Below are positions 7,433-9,683 of a DNA stretch of 9,683 nt, one piece after another. The stretch spans positions 1 through 9,683 of the forward strand of contig CAJGDU010000035.1 of assembly GCA_904502175.1 (NCBI GenBank). Reading direction: 5' to 3'. The position numbers were made by a program, and so were the translations under genes. The notes below the pieces were generated by a model. It saw nothing but the letters and a program-made list of their open reading frames with translations. It ran no database searches and was not told the DNA's origin. Origin of the DNA: Clostridiaceae bacterium (GTDB lineage: Bacteria > Bacillota > Clostridia > Oscillospirales > Acutalibacteraceae). How positions within the stretch are numbered: position 1 is the stretch's first letter; each line of letters opens with the position of its first letter.

Positions 7433-7444
7433 CTTTTATAAAAG
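7433..7444. repeat. Perfect 12-bp palindrome in the tyrS leader
   Basis: CTTTTATAAAAG reads identically on both strands. It lies 36 nt before the tyrS ATG, just after a small AAGC-AAC-GCTT hairpin (7425-7435). It contains TATAAA (7437-7442), which resembles a -10 element but has no acceptable -35 at the right distance. It could be an operator or chance in AT-rich DNA; its function is unknown. Confidence 0.6.
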
Positions 7445-7464
7445 AAGATATCAAAGACTTTTTT

Positions 7465-7471
7465 GGAAAGG
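7465..7471 (+). promoter_or_regulatory. Ribosome binding site that fixes the tyrS start
   Basis: GGAAAGG lies 9 nt before ATG 7481. An in-frame TTG at 7463 overlaps this site and would add six residues, but has no ribosome binding site of its own. The N-terminus from ATG 7481 matches the usual tyrosyl-tRNA synthetase start and puts the active-site residues at the standard numbering. Confidence 0.65.
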
Positions 7472-7480
7472 TTGGGTCTC

Positions 7481-8704
7481 ATGACCATCTATGACGAACT
7501 CGTTGCCCGCGGCCTCATTGCCCAGGTGACGGACGAAACAGAAATCAAGGAACTCATCAACGCGGGAAAAGCCACGTTCTATATCGGCTTCGACCCCACG
7601 GCAGACAGTCTTCATGTCGGCCATTTCATGGCGCTCTGCCTCATGAAGCGGCTGCAGATGGCCGGGAACAAACCGGTCGTCCTCGTGGGCGGCGGCACCG
7701 CCTATATCGGTGACCCCTCCGGCCGGACCGACATGCGTTCCATGATGACCCCGGAGACCATCCAGCACAACGTAGACTGTTTTAAAAAGCAGATGGCGCG
7801 CTTCATCGAATTCGGCGATGACAAGGCCATCCTCGTCAACAATGCCGACTGGATCCTTGACCTGAATTACATTGAGCTCCTGCGCGAGGTCGGCTCTCAG
7901 TTCTCGGTCAACAACATGCTCCGTGCCGAGTGCTACAAGCAGCGCATGGAGAAGGGTCTCAGCTTCCTCGAGTTCAACTACATGATCATGCAGGCCTACG
8001 ACTTCTATCACCTGTACCAGAAGTACGGCTGCAATATGCAGTTCGGCGGCGACGACCAGTGGTCCAACATGCTGGCCGGCACCGAACTCATCCGGAAAAA
8101 GCTCGGCGAAGACGCCTACGCCATGACCATCACGCTGCTTCTGAATTCGGAAGGAAAGAAGATGGGCAAGACCGTATCCGGCGCCGTCTGGCTGGACCCG
8201 GAAAAGACCACGCCCTACGAGTTCTATCAGTACTGGAGAAACGTCGGCGACGACGACGTCCTCAAGTGCATCCGCATGCTCACCTTCCTGCCCCTCGAGC
8301 AGATCGACGCTATGGACAAATGGGAAGGCGCCCAGCTGAACGAGGCCAAGGAGATCCTCGCCTATGAGCTCACCCAGCTCGTCCACGGCAAGGAAGAGGC
8401 CGACAAGGCCCAGGCCACCGCGAGAGCGGCCTTCGGCGGCGGCAGCTTCGAGAACATTCCCGAGACCGTGCTGGCGACAGAGGACCTGGCGGACGGTTCC
8501 ATCGGCATCCTGACCCTCATGGTCAAGGCCGGCCTGTCCTCCTCCAACGGCGAGGCCCGCCGTCTGGTCACCCAGGGCGGCATCTCCGTCGACGGGGAAA
8601 AGGTGACCGTCCCGAACACCCAGTTCACCGCGGACCAGCTGTCCGGGGAAGGCGTTGTCATCAAGAAAGGCAAAAAAGTATATCATAAGGTCCGTCTCGG
8701 CTGA
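7481..8704 (+). CDS. tyrS: Tyrosyl-tRNA synthetase
   Basis: This 407-residue class I aminoacyl-tRNA synthetase charges tRNA-Tyr in the cytoplasm as a homodimer. The catalytic Rossmann domain has YIGFDPTADSLHVGHF (34-49): Tyr34, Asp38, His45 and His48 fall at the same numbers as in the Geobacillus stearothermophilus enzyme, and HVGH is the HIGH motif. IGDPSG with Asp78, SFLEFNYMIMQAYDFYHLY (161-179) and FGGDDQW (188-194) form the tyrosine pocket. KMGKT (227-231) is the KMSKS-type loop, in the usual TyrS form. The C-terminal S4 tRNA-binding domain spans about 338-405 (LSSSNGEARRLVTQGGISVD). Full length; the start is ATG 7481 with GGAAAGG upstream. A 62-nt AT-rich gap separates it from recN, too short for a T-box, and a terminator overlaps its 3' end, so it is probably its own transcription unit with some read-through from recN. 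Confidence 0.97.
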   Translation: MTIYDELVARGLIAQVTDETEIKELINAGKATFYIGFDPTADSLHVGHFMALCLMKRLQMAGNKPVVLVGGGTAYIGDPSGRTDMRSMMTPETIQHNVDCFKKQMARFIEFGDDKAILVNNADWILDLNYIELLREVGSQFSVNNMLRAECYKQRMEKGLSFLEFNYMIMQAYDFYHLYQKYGCNMQFGGDDQWSNMLAGTELIRKKLGEDAYAMTITLLLNSEGKKMGKTVSGAVWLDPEKTTPYEFYQYWRNVGDDDVLKCIRMLTFLPLEQIDAMDKWEGAQLNEAKEILAYELTQLVHGKEEADKAQATARAAFGGGSFENIPETVLATEDLADGSIGILTLMVKAGLSSSNGEARRLVTQGGISVDGEKVTVPNTQFTADQLSGEGVVIKKGKKVYHKVRLG

Positions 8705-8720
8705 GCCGGACCTATCCTTT
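8688..8720 (+). terminator. Intrinsic terminator starting inside the 3' end of tyrS
   Basis: AGGTCCG (8688-8694) pairs with CGGACCT (8707-8713), giving a 7-bp stem. After a single T/C mismatch the stem continues with CTC (8696-8698) pairing with GAG (8703-8705) around the loop GGCT. The hairpin is followed by ATCCTTTT (8714-8721), a short T-rich run. The tyrS TGA (8702-8704) is inside the hairpin. The T run is short, so termination may be partial, but the position between tyrS and a regulated argC promoter fits. Confidence 0.6.
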
Positions 8721-8734
8721 TGCATAAATATTCA
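8721..8734. promoter_or_regulatory. ARG box 1 (predicted ArgR operator of argC)
   Basis: TGCATAAATATTCA matches the ARG-box core TGAAT-N4-ATTCA at 9 of 10 arm positions, with the A/T-rich centre also expected. It lies 10 nt upstream of the proposed argC -35 and directly after the tyrS terminator. ArgR is encoded at 5276-5734. Confidence 0.7.
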
Positions 8735-8741
8735 CGAAAAA

Positions 8742-8755
8742 CCTTGATTTATGCA
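8742..8755. promoter_or_regulatory. Possible degenerate middle ARG half-site
   Basis: Only the right arm is recognisable: ATGCA (8751-8755), the exact reverse complement of the left arm of ARG box 1. More broadly, ATTTATGCA (8747-8755) is an inverted copy of TGCATAAAT (8721-8729). A box here would be centred 21 bp from box 1 and 20 bp from box 2, the spacing known for paired ARG boxes in E. coli. The left arm shows no match, so this rests mainly on position. Confidence 0.3.
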
Positions 8756-8772
8756 GAATTATGTATTAATAT
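8744..8772 (+). promoter_or_regulatory. Candidate sigma-A promoter of argC
   Basis: TTGATT (8744-8749, 4 of 6) and TAATAT (8767-8772, 4 of 6) are separated by 17 nt in an AT-rich stretch. TATTAA at 8764-8769 is an alternative -10 with shorter spacing. The -10 region lies entirely within ARG box 2, so ArgR bound there would block RNA polymerase. The expected leader before the argC ATG is about 25-28 nt. Confidence 0.45.
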
Positions 8773-8775
8773 ACA
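8762..8775. promoter_or_regulatory. ARG box 2 (predicted ArgR operator over the argC -10)
   Basis: TGTATTAATATACA matches TGAAT-N4-ATTCA at 8 of 10 arm positions. The two deviations are symmetric (T at 8764, A at 8773), so the dyad is kept; with flanking bases the arms are ATGTAT and ATACAT (8761-8776). Its centre is 41 bp from that of box 1, close to four helical turns, on the same face of the DNA. Confidence 0.6.
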
Positions 8776-8805
8776 TTCTAAACCATCAAAAAGGCGGGCA
8801 TAGTT

Positions 8806-9683
8806 ATGAAGCCAAAAGTATATATCGACGGCCAGGCCGGCACCACCGGACTGCAGATCTACGACCGTCTCGGTCAGCGGGACGACATCGAGCTTCTGCA
8901 GATCTCCGATGCGCTGCACCGGGACGTGGAGGAGCGGAAGAAGTTCATGAACGCCGCGGACCTCGTGTTCCTGTGTCTGCCGGACGCCGCCGCGGTGGAA
9001 GCGGTCGGTCTCGTGGAGAACCCCGCAACGAAGATCATCGACGCCTCCACGGCACACCGCACCGACCCGGACTGGGCTTACGGGTTCCCGGAACTCTCCG
9101 CGGAACACCGGGAGGCCGTCCTGACTTCGAAACGGGTCGCAAACCCCGGCTGCTATGCCTCCGGGTTCATCAGCATCGTCTATCCGCTGGTGAAGCTCGG
9201 CATCCTGTCCGCCGACACGCCGGTCACTTCCTGGGGCCTTTCGGGTTATTCCGGAGGCGGCAAGAAGATGATCGCCGACTACGAGTCGGAGGAGAAGGGC
9301 GAGGCCCTGTTTGCGCCCTCCCACTACGCGCTGAACGGGAGCCACAAGCACATCCCCGAGATGCAGAAGGTCTGCGGGCTCACGACGGCCCCGGTCTTCA
9401 ACCCCATTGTGGACGACTACTACAAGGGCATGGAAGTGGCGGTGCCGCTGCACCGGCAGTTCCTGAACGGTCACACCGCGGAACAGATCGCCGACCTGCT
9501 CTTCACTTACTACCGCAACACCTGCAACGTCCGCGTCCATGAGGGCGTCATGGACGACGGCAAGTTTTACGCCAATGCGCTGGCGGGCACGAACAAAATA
9601 GAACTGTTCGTCACCGGCAACGACGACCGGGTCACCATCGCGGCCCTGCTCGACAACCTCGGCAAGGGCGCTTCCGGCGCCGC
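8806..9683 (+). CDS. argC: N-acetyl-gamma-glutamyl-phosphate reductase, type 2 (3' end outside window)
   Basis: ArgC reduces N-acetylglutamyl 5-phosphate with NADPH to the semialdehyde, the third step of arginine biosynthesis, in the cytoplasm. 292 residues are present and the frame is open at the window end; about 20 are missing if it has the usual length of about 310. KVYIDGQAGTTGLQI (4-18) is the N-terminal NADP-binding glycine motif in the form typical of the short type 2 subfamily, unlike the about 345-residue type 1 enzymes. VANPGCYASG (111-120) holds catalytic Cys116; SGYSGGGKKMIADYE (146-160), NGSHKHIPEM (177-186, candidate catalytic His) and DNLGKGASGAA at the end are also characteristic. 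The start is ATG 8806 with AAGGCGG (8791-8797) 8 nt upstream. The 101-nt upstream gap carries ARG boxes and a promoter, so arginine-dependent ArgR repression is expected. Other arg genes often follow argC but lie beyond the window. Confidence 0.96.
   Translation, partial: MKPKVYIDGQAGTTGLQIYDRLGQRDDIELLQISDALHRDVEERKKFMNAADLVFLCLPDAAAVEAVGLVENPATKIIDASTAHRTDPDWAYGFPELSAEHREAVLTSKRVANPGCYASGFISIVYPLVKLGILSADTPVTSWGLSGYSGGGKKMIADYESEEKGEALFAPSHYALNGSHKHIPEMQKVCGLTTAPVFNPIVDDYYKGMEVAVPLHRQFLNGHTAEQIADLLFTYYRNTCNVRVHEGVMDDGKFYANALAGTNKIELFVTGNDDRVTIAALLDNLGKGASGA

Noticed and set aside
7419..7480. T-box riboswitch upstream of tyrS
   Set aside because: Only 62 nt are available, with no T-box core sequence and no terminator/antiterminator pair visible.
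603..8725. Long antisense open frames (about 603-1316, 1685-3649, 3543-5273, 5748-7454, 7451-8725)
   Set aside because: Each lies opposite a well-identified gene, and together they cover nearly the whole window. The genes rarely use TTA, CTA or TCA codons, so one antisense frame has few stops. The translations show no recognisable domains, and starts lack ribosome binding sites.
8751..9542. 263-residue + strand open frame overlapping argC
   Set aside because: It is out of frame with argC, which carries all the ArgC motifs from ATG 8806 and stays open to the window end. The product is Arg/Gly/His-rich out-of-frame translation, and the start at 8751 lies inside the argC promoter.
1..9683. Mobile elements, CRISPR arrays, tRNA/rRNA genes, toxin-antitoxin or defence genes
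   Set aside because: I looked for repeats, transposase-like proteins, tRNA-like folds and unexplained gaps. All space except two gaps of 62 and 101 nt is filled by housekeeping genes, and none of these elements was seen.

Overview
The window is a dense block of housekeeping genes, all on the + strand, with high GC (roughly 60%, by eye) and two short AT-rich intergenic islands. The order xseA-xseB-ispA-dxs-tlyA-nadK-argR-recN is a well-known conserved cluster of Firmicutes, especially Clostridia. With the high GC and a short-type (type 2) ArgC, I infer a GC-rich gut-type clostridium, possibly Oscillospirales/Ruminococcaceae. The lineage is inference; the gene order and protein families are directly readable.

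Region 1 (1-7418) looks like one operon: the 3' end of xseA, then xseB, ispA, dxs, tlyA, nadK, argR and recN. Neighbours are separated by at most 27 nt or overlap: 4-nt ATGA overlaps at xseB/ispA and nadK/argR, and 8 nt at dxs/tlyA. It combines DNA repair (exonuclease VII, RecN), isoprenoid supply (Dxs makes DXP, IspA condenses C5 units), rRNA methylation (TlyA), NADP supply (NAD kinase) and the arginine regulator ArgR. I see no promoter or terminator inside it.

Region 2 (7419-8720) is tyrS as a probable single transcription unit. A 62-nt AT-rich leader precedes it, with a candidate promoter and a perfect 12-bp palindrome but too short for a T-box. A hairpin-plus-T-run terminator starts inside the last tyrS codons.

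Region 3 (8721-9683) starts an arginine biosynthesis unit. An AT-rich control region holds two good ARG-box-like operators, one covering the predicted -10 element, followed by argC, which runs off the window end. The ArgR encoded at 5276-5734 is the obvious regulator of this promoter, so regulator and target lie about 3 kb apart, separated by recN and tyrS.

I found no mobile element, CRISPR array, tRNA, rRNA or defence locus, and no convincing undescribed system. The points most worth checking are the argC operator with about 20-21 bp phasing, and a serine at the chain-length-determining position of IspA. Long antisense open frames run along nearly the whole window but are explained by codon bias.
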